Shown: piece after piece, positions 33,503 to 42,759 of the stretch | How positions within the stretch are numbered: position 1 is the stretch's first letter | How the letters are laid out: every line of letters begins with the position of its first letter | NCBI GenBank assembly: GCA_038525525.1 | Contig: JBCBHO010000002.1 | Coordinates: 756,902 to 820,901 of the forward strand | Source: Shimia_B sp038525525 | GTDB lineage: Bacteria > Pseudomonadota > Alphaproteobacteria > Rhodobacterales > Rhodobacteraceae | Length of the DNA stretch: 64,000 nucleotides | Direction of reading: 5' to 3' | Notes under the pieces: generated by a model | What the model saw: only the letters and a program-made list of their open reading frames with translations | The model's database searches: none | Told to the model about the DNA's origin: nothing | Made by a program: the position numbers and the translations under genes

Positions 33503-34792
33503 ATGGACACGCTCTTCAAGAACGCGCGGATCATCGACCCGGAGGCAGGCACGGATCGCCTCGGCTCGCTGCGCGTGCGCGCGGGCGCTGTGGCAGAGGT
33601 GACCTATGACGCCGCTCCCGATGACGCCAACGCCCAGGTGCTGAATTGCGGCGGGCTCTGCCTCGCGCCGGGGCTCATCGATATCGGCGTGAAGATTTGT
33701 GAACCGGGGGAGCGTCACAAGGAAAGCTTCGGTTCCGCGGGACACGCGGCGGCACGCGGCGGCGTGACGACCATCGTCACGCGCCCGGACACCGCGCCCG
33801 CCATCGACACCCCCGAAGCACTGGAATTCCAGGTGCGCCGCGCCGCCGAGGCCTCCCCTGTCCGCATGGCGCCGATGGCAGCCCTCACGAAGGGCCGCGC
33901 GGGCCGAGAGATGACCGAGATCGGGTTTCTTCAGGATGCCGGTGCCGTGGCCTTCACAGATTGCGACCGCGTGGTGGAAGATACCAAGGTCTTCTCCCGC
34001 GCGCTGAGCTATGCCAAGTCGCTCGGCGCGCTTGTCATGGCCCATGTGCAAGACCCCGGCCTCAGCAAGGGCGCCGCCGCGACCTCCGGCACGCGAGCCT
34101 CGCGCATGGGGCTGCCGGCCGTGAGCGCCATGGCCGAGCGCATGGCCCTCGATCGCGACGTCGCGCTTCTCGAGATGACCGGCGCGGCCTACCACGCGGA
34201 TCAGATCACGACGGCGCGCGCCCTGCCTGCCCTCGAACGGGCCAAAAGGAACGGGCTCGACATCACCGCCGGCACATCGATCCATCACCTCACGCTCACC
34301 GAGGCCGAGATTGCCGACTACCGGACCTTCTTCAAGGTGAAGCCGCCGCTTCGCAGCGAGGAGGACCGCGCGGCGGTGGTGCAGGCCCTCGCCTCCGGCC
34401 TGATCGACACCGTGGGCTCCATGCATACGCCGCAGGACGAGGAGTCGAAGCGCTTGCCCTTCGAGGAAGCCGCGTCCGGCGCGGTGGGGCTGGAGACATT
34501 CCTGCCTGCCATGCTGGGCCTCGTGGCCGATGGAAGCCTGACGCTGCCACAGCTTTTTCGCGCCGCGAGCCTGAACCCTGCAAAGCGGCTGGGGTTGGGC
34601 GGCGGCAACCTTATGCGCGGGGCGCCCGCCGATCTCATCCTCTTCGATCCGGAGGGGCGGCTGATGCTCGACCGCTGGGCCCTGGCCTCGAAATCCAAGA
34701 ACACGCCCTTCGACGGCGCGGAGATGACCGGGCAGGTCGTCAGCACCTGGGTCGGGGGCAAATGCGTACATGGCGGCCTGGCCGATGCCTGA
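33503..34792 (+). CDS. pyrC: dihydroorotase-like protein lacking the metal site (PyrX/pseudo-DHOase type)
   Basis: Length (429) and general sequence match class I dihydroorotase/amidohydrolase, for example APGLID, HKESFGSAG, GGVTTIVTRPDTAPAIDTPE and SKSKNTPFDGAEMTGQVV. The H-x-H metal motif expected after GLID is IGVKICEPG here (Gly62 and Lys64 in place of the two His), and the usual D-H-A-P-H near SMHTPQDEESK is also changed. Catalysis as a zinc hydrolase is therefore doubtful. Non-catalytic DHOases (PyrX) are known to be structural partners of ATCase, and this gene sits one small gene after pyrB. A true dihydroorotase should exist elsewhere in the genome. Confidence 0.85.
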   Translation: MDTLFKNARIIDPEAGTDRLGSLRVRAGAVAEVTYDAAPDDANAQVLNCGGLCLAPGLIDIGVKICEPGERHKESFGSAGHAAARGGVTTIVTRPDTAPAIDTPEALEFQVRRAAEASPVRMAPMAALTKGRAGREMTEIGFLQDAGAVAFTDCDRVVEDTKVFSRALSYAKSLGALVMAHVQDPGLSKGAAATSGTRASRMGLPAVSAMAERMALDRDVALLEMTGAAYHADQITTARALPALERAKRNGLDITAGTSIHHLTLTEAEIADYRTFFKVKPPLRSEEDRAAVVQALASGLIDTVGSMHTPQDEESKRLPFEEAASGAVGLETFLPAMLGLVADGSLTLPQLFRAASLNPAKRLGLGGGNLMRGAPADLILFDPEGRLMLDRWALASKSKNTPFDGAEMTGQVVSTWVGGKCVHGGLADA

Positions 34793-35393
34793 GCTGACCA
34801 CTGCCCTGCCCCTTCTCGCCGCCATCGCGGCAGCGGGCTATCTCTTTGGCGCGATCCCCTTCGGCCTTGTCTTCGCGCGGCTCTTCGGGCTGGGCGATAT
34901 CCGGCAGATCGGCTCGGGCAATATCGGCGCGACCAACGTCCTGCGGACAGGCAACAAGCTCGCCGCCGCTCTCACGCTGGTCTGTGATGCGGGCAAGGCC
35001 GGCTTCGCCGTCCTTCTCGCCCGCGCGCTCGCGGCAGAAGACGCCGCGCAGCTCGCCGGGCTGGCGGCCTTCTTCGGGCATTGCTTCCCGATCTGGCTTC
35101 AGTTCAAGGGTGGAAAGGGGGTGGCCACCTTCATCGGGCTCATGCTGGCGCTGCACTGGCCCGCGGGCCTTGCCGTCTGCGTGACATGGCTCATCGTCGC
35201 CGCGATCTTCCGCTATTCCTCGCTCTCGGCCCTCTTCGCGGCGGTGCTCTCACCGGTTCTCATGGCGAGCACCGGATACGGCAGCGGCATCGCGCTCGGC
35301 ATCGCCCTCGCGCTTCTCATCCTTTGGCGACACGCGGAAAACATCGCGCGTCTGCGGGCAGGCACCGAGTCGAAAATCGGCCAAAAGGGCTGA
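34785..35393 (+). CDS. plsY: acyl-phosphate:glycerol-3-phosphate acyltransferase PlsY
   Basis: This 202-residue membrane enzyme transfers an acyl group from acyl-phosphate to glycerol-3-phosphate, the first step of phospholipid synthesis. The three PlsY loop motifs are visible: FGAIPFGLVFARLFG with IRQIGSGNIGATNVLRTGNK, GHCFPIWLQFKGGKGVATFI, and LILWRHAENIARLRAGTESK. The ATG at 34785 overlaps the end of the dihydroorotase-like gene by eight bases. Confidence 0.94.
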   Translation: MPELTTALPLLAAIAAAGYLFGAIPFGLVFARLFGLGDIRQIGSGNIGATNVLRTGNKLAAALTLVCDAGKAGFAVLLARALAAEDAAQLAGLAAFFGHCFPIWLQFKGGKGVATFIGLMLALHWPAGLAVCVTWLIVAAIFRYSSLSALFAAVLSPVLMASTGYGSGIALGIALALLILWRHAENIARLRAGTESKIGQKG

Positions 35394-35417
35394 AGGCGCC
35401 CGCGCCGGAGCCCGCCC

Positions 35418-36788
35418 TCAGTACGAGTGGTCCGCGTAGATCCGGCTGAGATCGCCACCCCACGCGCCGTCATAGGCTGCGAGCAGCTCGTCCGCCGGGG
35501 ATTGCCCGCTCTCGAGGCTTTCGTGCAGCGCATTCAGAAAATGGCTCTCGTCCTGCAGGAGCCCGCCCGCGCCCGGCATGGCGCGAGATTTCAGGCCTGC
35601 CTCAGCGATGGCCACGGCCTCCTTGGCCAGATCGAGCATCTTGAGCCCCCCGACCTCGGCGCCGAGGCCGTCCACGGAGGCGGCAACGCGCAGCGCCTCC
35701 CGCGTCTCCGCGTCCCAGCCGCGCGCCATGTCCCAAGCCGCGTCGAGGGCGGACTGGTCGTAGGTGAGCCCCACCCAGAACGCTGGCAGCGCGCAAAGCC
35801 TACGCCACGGGCCACCATCCGCGCCGCGCATCTCGATGAATTTCTTGAGGCGCGCTTCCGGGAAGATCGTGGTGAGGTGGTCGGCCCAGTCTGAAAGCGT
35901 CGGCATCTCACCGGGCAAGGCGGGCAGCTCTCCCTTCATGAAATCTCGGAAGCTCTGCCCCAGGGCGTCGATGTAATTCCCGTCGCGGTAGACGAAGTAC
36001 ATCGGCACGTCGGCGGCGTAATCGGCCCAACGCTCGAAGCCGAAGCCGTCCTCGAAGACGAAGGGCAGCATGCCGGTGCGGGAAGCGTCGAGATCCCGCC
36101 AGATGCGCGAGCGCCAGCTCTTGTGTCCGTTGGGCTTGCCTTCCCAGAAGGGCGAATTCGAGAAGAGAGCAGTGGCGATCGGCTGCAATGCGACAGCCAC
36201 GCGCAGCTTCTGCACCATGTCCGCCTCGGAGGAGAAATCGAGGTTGACCTGCACGGTGCAGGTCCGGCGCATCATCCAAGTGCCGGTGGTGCCCACGCGG
36301 CTCATGTAGCTGTCCATGAGCTTGTAGCGGCCCTTGGGCATGATGGGCATGTCCGCATGAGTCCAGTCCGGCGCGGCCCCAAGGCCGATGAAGCGCGCGC
36401 CGATGCGGTCCGCCACTTCGCGCACCTCGGCCAGATGGGTGTTCACCTCGTCGCAGGTCTCGTGGATGCTCACGAGGGGCGCGCCCGAAAGCTCCAGCTG
36501 CCCCCCGGGCTCGAGCGAGATGTTCGCCCCGCCCTTCACGAGGCCAATGAGGTGCCCGGCCTCTTCCACGGGCTGCCAGCCAAAGCCATCCCGCAGGCCG
36601 CTCAGCATGGCATGGATCGAACAGGGCCCGTCATAGGGCAGCGGCTTCAACGTCGCGGCGTCATAGCCGAACTTCTCGTGCTCTGTGCCGATGCGCCACG
36701 CATCCTTGGGCTTACAGCCCGCCTCCAGATATCCCGCGAGGTCTGCGAAGCTCTCGATCGGGCCGCCGCCGGATTGGGGGATAGACAT
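35418..36788 (-). CDS. gshA: glutamate-cysteine ligase, proteobacterial plant-type
   Basis: The 456-residue enzyme forms gamma-glutamylcysteine, the first step of glutathione synthesis. It belongs to the class shared by alphaproteobacteria and plants, with the substrate/ATP segments RIGTEHEKFGYD, SLEPGGQLELSGAP, MRRTCTVQVNLDFSSEADMV and PFVFEDGFGFERWADYA. The ATG at 36788 begins MSIPQSGGGPIESF; the open frame further upstream is an Arg-rich shadow. It is convergent with plsY (24-base gap) and divergent from the MtfA-like peptidase across 94 bases. Confidence 0.93.
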   Translation of the reverse strand: MSIPQSGGGPIESFADLAGYLEAGCKPKDAWRIGTEHEKFGYDAATLKPLPYDGPCSIHAMLSGLRDGFGWQPVEEAGHLIGLVKGGANISLEPGGQLELSGAPLVSIHETCDEVNTHLAEVREVADRIGARFIGLGAAPDWTHADMPIMPKGRYKLMDSYMSRVGTTGTWMMRRTCTVQVNLDFSSEADMVQKLRVAVALQPIATALFSNSPFWEGKPNGHKSWRSRIWRDLDASRTGMLPFVFEDGFGFERWADYAADVPMYFVYRDGNYIDALGQSFRDFMKGELPALPGEMPTLSDWADHLTTIFPEARLKKFIEMRGADGGPWRRLCALPAFWVGLTYDQSALDAAWDMARGWDAETREALRVAASVDGLGAEVGGLKMLDLAKEAVAIAEAGLKSRAMPGAGGLLQDESHFLNALHESLESGQSPADELLAAYDGAWGGDLSRIYADHSY

Positions 36789-36882
36789 GGGGCGCTCCGC
36801 TCGTCGTGGGTGTGCCCAGAGGTGGAGCGGAGGGCGCGGGAAGTCAATGCGCAGCCCCTGTGCTTGGGGTAAGGACAGCTCC

Positions 36883-37689
36883 ATGATTTGGCTCGTTTTC
36901 CTCGGCGCCGCCCTCGCGGGTCTTGGCCTGTGGCAATGGCGGGTGCGCAGCCGCCGGGCGCGGCGCGCGGCGCTCCTGTCGCAGCGCCTGACTGACGCGG
37001 AGCGCGCCGTGGTGCAGGAGCGCGTTCCCCTCACGGCACGCATGCCCTCCGCGCTCCGTGACCGTCTGGAGGGCAAGATGGTCCTGCTCATGGATCAGGT
37101 GGCGTTCTACGGGGCGGGCGGCCTCGAGGTCACCGACGAGATGCAGCTCACCATCGCCGCACAGGCCTGCATCCTCGTGGCAGGCAACGAGGATTGGTAC
37201 GAGACGCTGCGCACGATCATCATCTATCCCGGTGCCTTCAAATCCCGCCAGCCAGTGCAGGATGGCTACGTCGTCACCGAACGCGACGCGGTGCGCATCG
37301 GCGAGAGCTGGTCGCGCGGGCCGGTCATCTTGAGCTGGGCCGACAGCGAGCGCGGCGCATTCGTTGACGATGACGGGCACAACGTCGTCTTCCACGAATT
37401 CGCACATCAGCTCGATGACGCGAGCGGCGCAGTGGATGGCTTCCCGGTCGTGGGTGCGCGGGCCGCGGCCTGGGCGGAGGCCTTCGACGAGGCCTTCGAA
37501 CGCGCAAACAGGCTTCTCGACATCGGCAAGCGGCCCTTCCTCGACCCCTACGGCGCCACCGCCCCGGAGGAGATGTTCGCCGTGGCCGTCGAAGCCTTCT
37601 TCGAGACGCCGCGCGAGATGGCGCGCGAGGAGCCGGCGCTCTACCACGAGCTCAGCGCGTATTTCAGGCAGGACCCTGCGGCGTGGTGA
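36883..37689 (+). CDS. MtfA-like zinc metallopeptidase (M90), membrane-anchored
   Basis: An N-terminal hydrophobic helix (MIWLVFLGAALAGLGLW) is followed by a basic cytoplasmic segment and a gluzincin-type domain with the HExxH motif in VFHEFAHQLDDASG; the acidic third ligand is probably in APEEMFAVAVEAFFE. MtfA of E. coli binds Mlc and controls glucose uptake, but that partner is not seen here, so the target is open. The AAGGAC ribosome site sits at 36871-36876. Length (268) fits the family. Confidence 0.85.
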   Translation: MIWLVFLGAALAGLGLWQWRVRSRRARRAALLSQRLTDAERAVVQERVPLTARMPSALRDRLEGKMVLLMDQVAFYGAGGLEVTDEMQLTIAAQACILVAGNEDWYETLRTIIIYPGAFKSRQPVQDGYVVTERDAVRIGESWSRGPVILSWADSERGAFVDDDGHNVVFHEFAHQLDDASGAVDGFPVVGARAAAWAEAFDEAFERANRLLDIGKRPFLDPYGATAPEEMFAVAVEAFFETPREMAREEPALYHELSAYFRQDPAAW

Positions 37690-37692
37690 ACG

Positions 37693-38214
37693 TCAATGCA
37701 GGGCCGTGCGGTCTTTCTGCCAAATGAGAAAAGTGTCGCTGCGCCCGGTGAGGCTGCCCGGAGCGCGGGCGGCCTGCACCGCCTGATCGTAGTTGATCCC
37801 GGGCAGCGGCACGAGCGCGTCAAATAGCTTGTCTGCGCCGCGTGCATCCCCCGGAATGCGCAAGGTCTCGCCAGACAAGCCCGTGAAGATCCATGCATGG
37901 CCGTTGGGCCGCGCCTCCACCTCCACGCGCGCCAAGGAATCGATGGCAAGCGCTGCCCCGCCATGACCGGTCATGTACGTGATCTGCCGCTCGGTGACGT
38001 CCACGAGGCCAGGCCCGCCCTCGGCGGCCGGAAAGCGCACACGCCGCCAGCCCGCCGCGATGAGCGCGGCCCCGACAAGCGCGAAGACACCGCCGAGGAT
38101 GGGCTGGAGCGTGTGGCCGGTCGTGAGCCAGTTGCCGCCCACGATGATGAGCAGGCCACCGGCGAGTATCTCCTTCCAGTCCATGAGGACGCGGCGCGCC
38201 TCCGGGCGGATCAT
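37693..38214 (-). CDS. hypothetical two-TM membrane protein, 173 aa
   Basis: I do not recognise a named family. Two hydrophobic helices (around residues 15-30 and 36-54: ILAGGLLIIVGGN, LGGVFALVGAALIAAGW) are followed by a basic turn and a soluble domain of about 110 residues rich in strands (LVDVTERQITYMTGHGGAAL, AWIFTGLSGETLRIPGD), which looks like a PH-type or similar beta domain. It overlaps the rsmE stop by four bases (ATGA) and so is co-translated with it. No catalytic motif is seen. Confidence 0.65.
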   Translation of the reverse strand: MIRPEARRVLMDWKEILAGGLLIIVGGNWLTTGHTLQPILGGVFALVGAALIAAGWRRVRFPAAEGGPGLVDVTERQITYMTGHGGAALAIDSLARVEVEARPNGHAWIFTGLSGETLRIPGDARGADKLFDALVPLPGINYDQAVQAARAPGSLTGRSDTFLIWQKDRTALH

Positions 38215-38918
38215 GCCCAGTCTCCGAGGCGGGACTGCCAGAGGGTCAGGGCCGCGACGGCGGCGGTGTCCGCGCGCAGGATGCGCGGGCCCAGCGAGAC
38301 GGTGTGACCGAGCGCAGCGAGCCGCCCCCGCTCGGCATCTGAAAATCCACCCTCCGGGCCTACGATGATCGCCCAAGGGCCGGCCTCCGTGGGCAGCGCG
38401 CCCCGAGGCGCCGCTTCATCGCAGAACATGAGCTGTCGCTCGGCTGGCCACGTATCGAGCAGGCTCGAGAGCTTTTGCAGCGGCGCGACCTCGGGCACGT
38501 ATGTGCCACCGCATTGCTCGGCGGCGGCCACGGCATGGGCCGCGAGCCGCTCCTGCCGCAGCCGCTCCGCATTGGTGAAGTCGGTCTGCACCGGCAGGAT
38601 GCGCGCCGCGCCCAGTTCCGTTGCCTTCTCCACGATGAAATCCGTGCGCTCCTTCTTGATCGGCGCGAAGAGGAGCCAGAGATCGGGCGGCATCCGCTGT
38701 GGAGCCGCTTCCTCCAGCACCTCGAGCACGCCCCCGCGCTTGCCAGCCTCCCGCACGCGCGCGCGCCATTCACCAGACACGCCGTTGAAGAGCTGCAGCT
38801 CGTCGCCCGGGCCCATCCGCATGACATTGAAGAGACGGTTCGCATGGTCGCGGCCCAGCGTCACCGATTGCCCGGCCCCCAGCGGCTGATCTACATAGAG
38901 GCGGACAACGTGACCCAT
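38211..38918 (-). CDS. rsmE: 16S rRNA m3U1498 methyltransferase RsmE
   Basis: The 235-residue SPOUT-type enzyme methylates U1498 of 16S rRNA. An N-terminal PUA-like domain (RLYVDQPLGAGQSVTLGRDH) is followed by the knotted domain: FIVEKATELGAARILPVQTD, then IIVGPEGGFSDAERGRL and LGPRILRADTAAVAAL, which form the SAM pocket. The ATG at 38918 begins MGHVVRLYVDQ and is 12 bases from the divergent ubiA start; a much longer open frame upstream on this strand is a shadow of ubiA. Confidence 0.93.
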   Translation of the reverse strand: MGHVVRLYVDQPLGAGQSVTLGRDHANRLFNVMRMGPGDELQLFNGVSGEWRARVREAGKRGGVLEVLEEAAPQRMPPDLWLLFAPIKKERTDFIVEKATELGAARILPVQTDFTNAERLRQERLAAHAVAAAEQCGGTYVPEVAPLQKLSSLLDTWPAERQLMFCDEAAPRGALPTEAGPWAIIVGPEGGFSDAERGRLAALGHTVSLGPRILRADTAAVAALTLWQSRLGDWA

Positions 38919-38930
38919 GGAGCGGACCCT

Positions 38931-39878
38931 ATGAAAGCTCAGAGCCAAGGCCAAGTGGCCGACGCCGTGGACGGCAATTGGGTCGACCGCTTCGCGCCCG
39001 ACTTTGCAAAGCCCTATCTGCGGCTCTCCCGGGCAGACCGGCCCGCGGGCACTTGGCTCCTCTTCATCCCCTGTCTCTGGGGCGTGGGCCTCGCGATGCT
39101 GGCGAGCGGGCCACGGCTCTGGGATATCTGGATCATCGGTGGATGCGCCCTGGGCGCTTTCCTCATGCGTGGCGCGGGCTGCACGTGGAACGACATCACC
39201 GACAGGGATTTCGACGCGGGCGTGGCGCGCACGAAATCGCGCCCCATTCCCTCGGGCGCGGTGAGCGTGAGAGCCGCCATCGCCTGGATGTGCCTGCAGG
39301 CGCTCCTCGCGCTCTGCATCCTGCTCACATATTCCGACATGACGGTCATCGTGGGCCTCGCATCCGTCGTCTTCGTGGCAATCTACCCCTTCGCGAAGCG
39401 GTTCACATGGTGGCCACAAGTCTTTCTCGGGCTCGCGTTCAACTGGGGCGCGCTCCTCGCGTGGACGGCCCATGAAGGCTCCCTCGGCGGGCCGGCCATC
39501 GGGCTCTACCTCGCGGGCATCGCGTGGACGCTTTTTTACGATACGATTTACGCCCACCAGGACACCGAGGACGACGCCCTCATGGGCATCAAGTCCACCG
39601 CCCGCCTCTTCGGGGAAAACACTCCCACATGGCTGCGTCGCTTCATGGTGGCCACGGTGACGCTCATGTCCCTCGCGATCATCGCGGCGCTCATCGATGG
39701 CTCTCCACTCGTGCTCGCGATTGCCCTCGGCGCGCCGTGGGCCATGGGCTGGCACATGACATGGCAGCTCCGGCGGCTCGATATCGACGACCCCGCGCGC
39801 TGCATGGCGCTCTTTCGATCCAACCGGGACGCGGGCCTCATTCCCGCGCTGTTTTTCGCCCTTGCTCTGCTTGCCTGA
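38931..39878 (+). CDS. ubiA: 4-hydroxybenzoate polyprenyltransferase
   Basis: This 315-residue membrane prenyltransferase attaches the polyprenyl chain to 4-hydroxybenzoate in ubiquinone synthesis. Both aspartate-rich motifs are present: GCTWNDITDRDFDAGVARTK in the first, and YDTIYAHQDTEDDALMGIKS in the second, with about eight transmembrane helices in between and after. The chain would come from the synthase at 5729. The ATG is 12 bases from the divergent rsmE start, so their promoters must overlap in or near the coding regions. Confidence 0.94.
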   Translation: MKAQSQGQVADAVDGNWVDRFAPDFAKPYLRLSRADRPAGTWLLFIPCLWGVGLAMLASGPRLWDIWIIGGCALGAFLMRGAGCTWNDITDRDFDAGVARTKSRPIPSGAVSVRAAIAWMCLQALLALCILLTYSDMTVIVGLASVVFVAIYPFAKRFTWWPQVFLGLAFNWGALLAWTAHEGSLGGPAIGLYLAGIAWTLFYDTIYAHQDTEDDALMGIKSTARLFGENTPTWLRRFMVATVTLMSLAIIAALIDGSPLVLAIALGAPWAMGWHMTWQLRRLDIDDPARCMALFRSNRDAGLIPALFFALALLA

Positions 39879-39938
39879 CGGCACCAGTTGAACCCCGATG
39901 TGCCGCACCGTATGCATGCCGGAAGGAGTTCCGCCCAC

Positions 39939-41822
39939 ATGCGATTGTCGACCATCGTCCCCTTGATCGTTGCCTTCGGTGGCGCGGCCGCTGGCGCGCT
40001 GATCGCGGCGTCGGCCTCGGTGGGAGCGCTGGAGCGGTCGAGCGCGCGCGGCGTCGACTTCCAGCTCCGGGTCGAAGGGCACGACTGGGCGAACGTCCAG
40101 GCTGACGGGCTGCAGGTGGTGATTTCCGGCGAGGCCCCGTCAGAAGCCGAGCGCTTCAAGGCTCTCTCGGTCGCCGGGGGCATCGTCGATGCGGCCCGGA
40201 TCATCGACGACATGAGCGTCACCGACACCGACGCGGTCGTCGCCCCGCGGTTCACGGTGGAGATCCTGCGCAACGATGCAGGCATCTCGCTCATCGGGCT
40301 CATCCCCACAGAGACCGACCGGGACGCCGTGCTGGCCCGGATCGCGCGCGTGGCCGATGGCAAGGACGTCACCGACCTGCTCGAGACGGCGGACTACGCG
40401 ACCCCGGCGCGCTGGCCGGAGGCCCTCGACTACGGGCTCGATGCGCTGGCCGAATTGCCGCGCTCGAAGATTTCCGTGAGCGCCGACAGGGTGGAGATCA
40501 CGGCCGCGGCCGACAGCGAGACCGATCGCGCGCGGCTCGAAGCGGAGCTCTCCCGCGCAGCACCTGATGCCGTGACAGCCGCCGTCCGCATCTCCGCACC
40601 GCGGCCGGTCATCACGCCCTTCACGCTCCGCTTCCTGATCGACGAGGACGGCGCGCGTTTTGACAGCTGCTCTGCGGATACCGACGGCGCCCTCGACACC
40701 ATCCTGACCGCGGCGGTGGAGGCGGGCTTCCAGGAAAAATCGAATTGCCGCCTCGGCCTCGGCACCCCCACGACGCGCTGGGGAGAGGCCGCCGCGGCGG
40801 GCATCGCGGCTGTGAATGCGCTCGGGGCAGGCTCGGTGACCTTCAACGACATGCAGGTCTCGCTCGTGGCGACCATGGATACCGACGAGGCCGTCTTCGA
40901 CACGGTCGCCGCCGACCTCGAAGCCGCCCTGCCCGATCTCTTCAGCCTCACGGCCGTTCTGCCCGAGCCCGTCGTCACGACAGAAGCTGGCCCGCCGGGC
41001 TTCGCGGCCACCAAGAGCCCCGAGGGCCAGGTCCAGATGCGCGGACATGTGGGCGACGCGCTCGCGGTGACGGCGGTGCAGACCTACGGGAAATCCCGCT
41101 TTGGCGCCGACCAGTCCTATCTCGCTGCCGAGCCCCATCCGGACCTGCCCCAGGGATGGTCACTCCGGGTGCTTGCCGGGCTCTCGGCGCTATCAGAGCT
41201 CGACTACGGGTCGCTCGAGGTGACCGCAGAGAGCGTGTCGGTGCGCGGCGATACCGGCAATCCGGATGCCCGGGCGCGTGTGGCGCAGACCCTCTCGGAG
41301 GAACTGGGGGAGGGCGAGGATTTCGCCATCGCGGTGGTCTATCGCGAAGAGTTAGATCCGATGGCCAGCATCCCCACCCCGGAGGAATGCCTCGCGGATA
41401 TCATCGAGATCACCACCGCCAAGAAGCTCACCTTCGAGCCCGGCTCAACGGATCTCGACGCGGAGAGCCTCGAGACCATCGGCGCGGTGGTCGCGGTGCT
41501 TTCAGGGTGCCCGGAATTCGAGATCGTCGTGGAAGGTCATACCGACAGCCAGGGCCGTGAGGAGATGAACCTCGCGCTCAGCCAGCAGCGGGCCGAGGCC
41601 GTGGTGACGGCAATCCGCGGCAAGCGCCTGGCCTGGCCCGGCATCTATCCGCAAGGCTTCGGCGAGGCGGAACCCATCGCCTCCAACGACACCGAGGAGG
41701 GGCGCGAGGCGAACCGGCGGATCGAATTCCGCATGGTCTCCCTGGACGAAGGGGCGCCGGCGGCCGAAGACGGCGGGGCGGACGAAACCACAGCTCAGGA
41801 AGGCGAGGCGGCAGGTGAATAG
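39939..41822 (+). CDS. OmpA-family cell-envelope protein with BON-like domains, 627 aa
   Basis: It begins with a signal-anchor (MRLSTIVPLIVAFGGAAAGA); the middle contains repeats resembling BON domains (DGLQVVISGEAPSEAERFKA; VQMRGHVGDALAVTAVQTYG), which bind membranes or lipids. The C-terminal OmpA domain reads KLTFEPGSTDLDAESLETIG, VVEGHTDSQGREEMNLALSQ and EEGREANRRIEF, which bind peptidoglycan. It is therefore likely to link the envelope layers. The ATG at 39939 follows GGAAGGAG; the acidic tail after the OmpA domain is low-complexity. The next small gene starts inside its last codons. Confidence 0.82.
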   Translation: MRLSTIVPLIVAFGGAAAGALIAASASVGALERSSARGVDFQLRVEGHDWANVQADGLQVVISGEAPSEAERFKALSVAGGIVDAARIIDDMSVTDTDAVVAPRFTVEILRNDAGISLIGLIPTETDRDAVLARIARVADGKDVTDLLETADYATPARWPEALDYGLDALAELPRSKISVSADRVEITAAADSETDRARLEAELSRAAPDAVTAAVRISAPRPVITPFTLRFLIDEDGARFDSCSADTDGALDTILTAAVEAGFQEKSNCRLGLGTPTTRWGEAAAAGIAAVNALGAGSVTFNDMQVSLVATMDTDEAVFDTVAADLEAALPDLFSLTAVLPEPVVTTEAGPPGFAATKSPEGQVQMRGHVGDALAVTAVQTYGKSRFGADQSYLAAEPHPDLPQGWSLRVLAGLSALSELDYGSLEVTAESVSVRGDTGNPDARARVAQTLSEELGEGEDFAIAVVYREELDPMASIPTPEECLADIIEITTAKKLTFEPGSTDLDAESLETIGAVVAVLSGCPEFEIVVEGHTDSQGREEMNLALSQQRAEAVVTAIRGKRLAWPGIYPQGFGEAEPIASNDTEEGREANRRIEFRMVSLDEGAPAAEDGGADETTAQEGEAAGE

Positions 41823-42138
41823 AGGCGAGCTTATCTTTGCCACGGCGGTGATCCTCTTCGTGGCTTTCGCATTGGGATGGTTCGCGAGCTGGCTCATCAA
41901 CCGCTTCACGCGGGTGAGCCGCGCCGATGTCGGCGAGCTCGACCGGCTGGCGCAGCAGCTCCACGAGGCCGAGGAGGCGCGCGACCAGGCGATCACCTAC
42001 CTCCAGCAGCGAGAGGCGGAGATCTCGAACCAGCTCACGCAGACCGAGGCCGAGCTCCGCGCCGCCATGGACGGGCTGCGCGATGCCCGCCAAGAGGCCG
42101 AAGAGCTGAGGGCACAGCTCGAGCGCAACATCGCCTGA
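41815..42138 (+). CDS. small membrane-anchored coiled-coil protein, 107 aa
   Basis: One membrane helix (GELIFATAVILFVAFALGWF) is followed by a long heptad-rich helix running from about residue 40 to the end (DRLAQQLHEAEEARDQAITY, then EAELRAAMDGLRDARQEAEE). I know of no assigned function. The GTG start overlaps the end of the OmpA-like gene by eight bases, so the two are co-translated and may act together at the envelope. Confidence 0.7.
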   Translation: MNRGELIFATAVILFVAFALGWFASWLINRFTRVSRADVGELDRLAQQLHEAEEARDQAITYLQQREAEISNQLTQTEAELRAAMDGLRDARQEAEELRAQLERNIA

Positions 42139-42309
42139 GGGACGTGCCTCAAGGATGGGCCCGCCCGCCTCCCCCTCACCCTGCGGGCTCGGCCTTCGGT
42201 GGCGCCGCTGCGCGGCGCGGTGCCTTGCTGCAGAGCACGGGATTGCGGGCGAGAGCGGGAGGCCTCCGGCGGCCCTCCGGGGGAGGTACGGGGCACAAAG
42301 AAGCGGGGA

Positions 42310-42756
42310 TTAACGCGTCCATTGCGAGAGCGCCGCCTCGTCCGTGTCCTTGGCGTCTACCCAGGTCGCCGCGTCGCGGGTGATCTCTTTCTTCCAGAAG
42401 GGGGCACGGGACTTCAGGTAATCCATGAGAAAATCGGCGGCCTCGAAGGCCGGCTTGCGATGCAAAGCGGCGGTGGCGACCATCATGATGGGCTCGCCCG
42501 CGCGGAGGTGGCCGTGACGATGGAGAATGAAGACGTCCTCGAGGGACCAGCGCGACCTCGCCTCATCCGCGAGGGCCGCGAGGGCCTTTTCGGTCATGCC
42601 GGGATAGTGCTCGATCTCCATGGTCTCGAGCGTGCCGCCCAGATCGCGGGTGAGGCCCGTGAAGCTGACGACCGCGCCCGCCCCTTGCTGGCGCGCGGTA
42701 AACGCTGACAGATGCGCGCCGGGATCGAAGGCGGCTTCTTGGACGCGGATATCCAT
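42310..42756 (-). CDS. moaE: molybdopterin synthase catalytic subunit MoaE
   Basis: This 148-residue large subunit of molybdopterin synthase inserts two sulfur atoms into precursor Z together with MoaD. Family motifs are VVSFTGLTRDLGGTLETMEI, then IEHYPGMTEKALAALADEAR, HRHGHLRAGEPIMMVATAAL and YLKSRAPFWKKEI with the active-site Lys. moaD starts upstream and ends three bases before the start. The 171-base stretch after its stop is GC-rich with imperfect repeats and no gene that I can support. Confidence 0.94.
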   Translation of the reverse strand: MDIRVQEAAFDPGAHLSAFTARQQGAGAVVSFTGLTRDLGGTLETMEIEHYPGMTEKALAALADEARSRWSLEDVFILHRHGHLRAGEPIMMVATAALHRKPAFEAADFLMDYLKSRAPFWKKEITRDAATWVDAKDTDEAALSQWTR

Positions 42757-42759
42757 GGC

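Noticed and set aside
38919..40082. Long in-frame upstream extension of rsmE (open frame to 40082)
   Set aside because: The extension is antisense to ubiA and the next gene; MGHVVRLYVDQ at 38918 is the known start form of RsmE.
42139..42309. GC-rich stretch with imperfect hairpins after the coiled-coil gene
   Set aside because: Arms are short and overlapping and no U-tract follows; nothing beyond generic GC-rich symmetry can be claimed.
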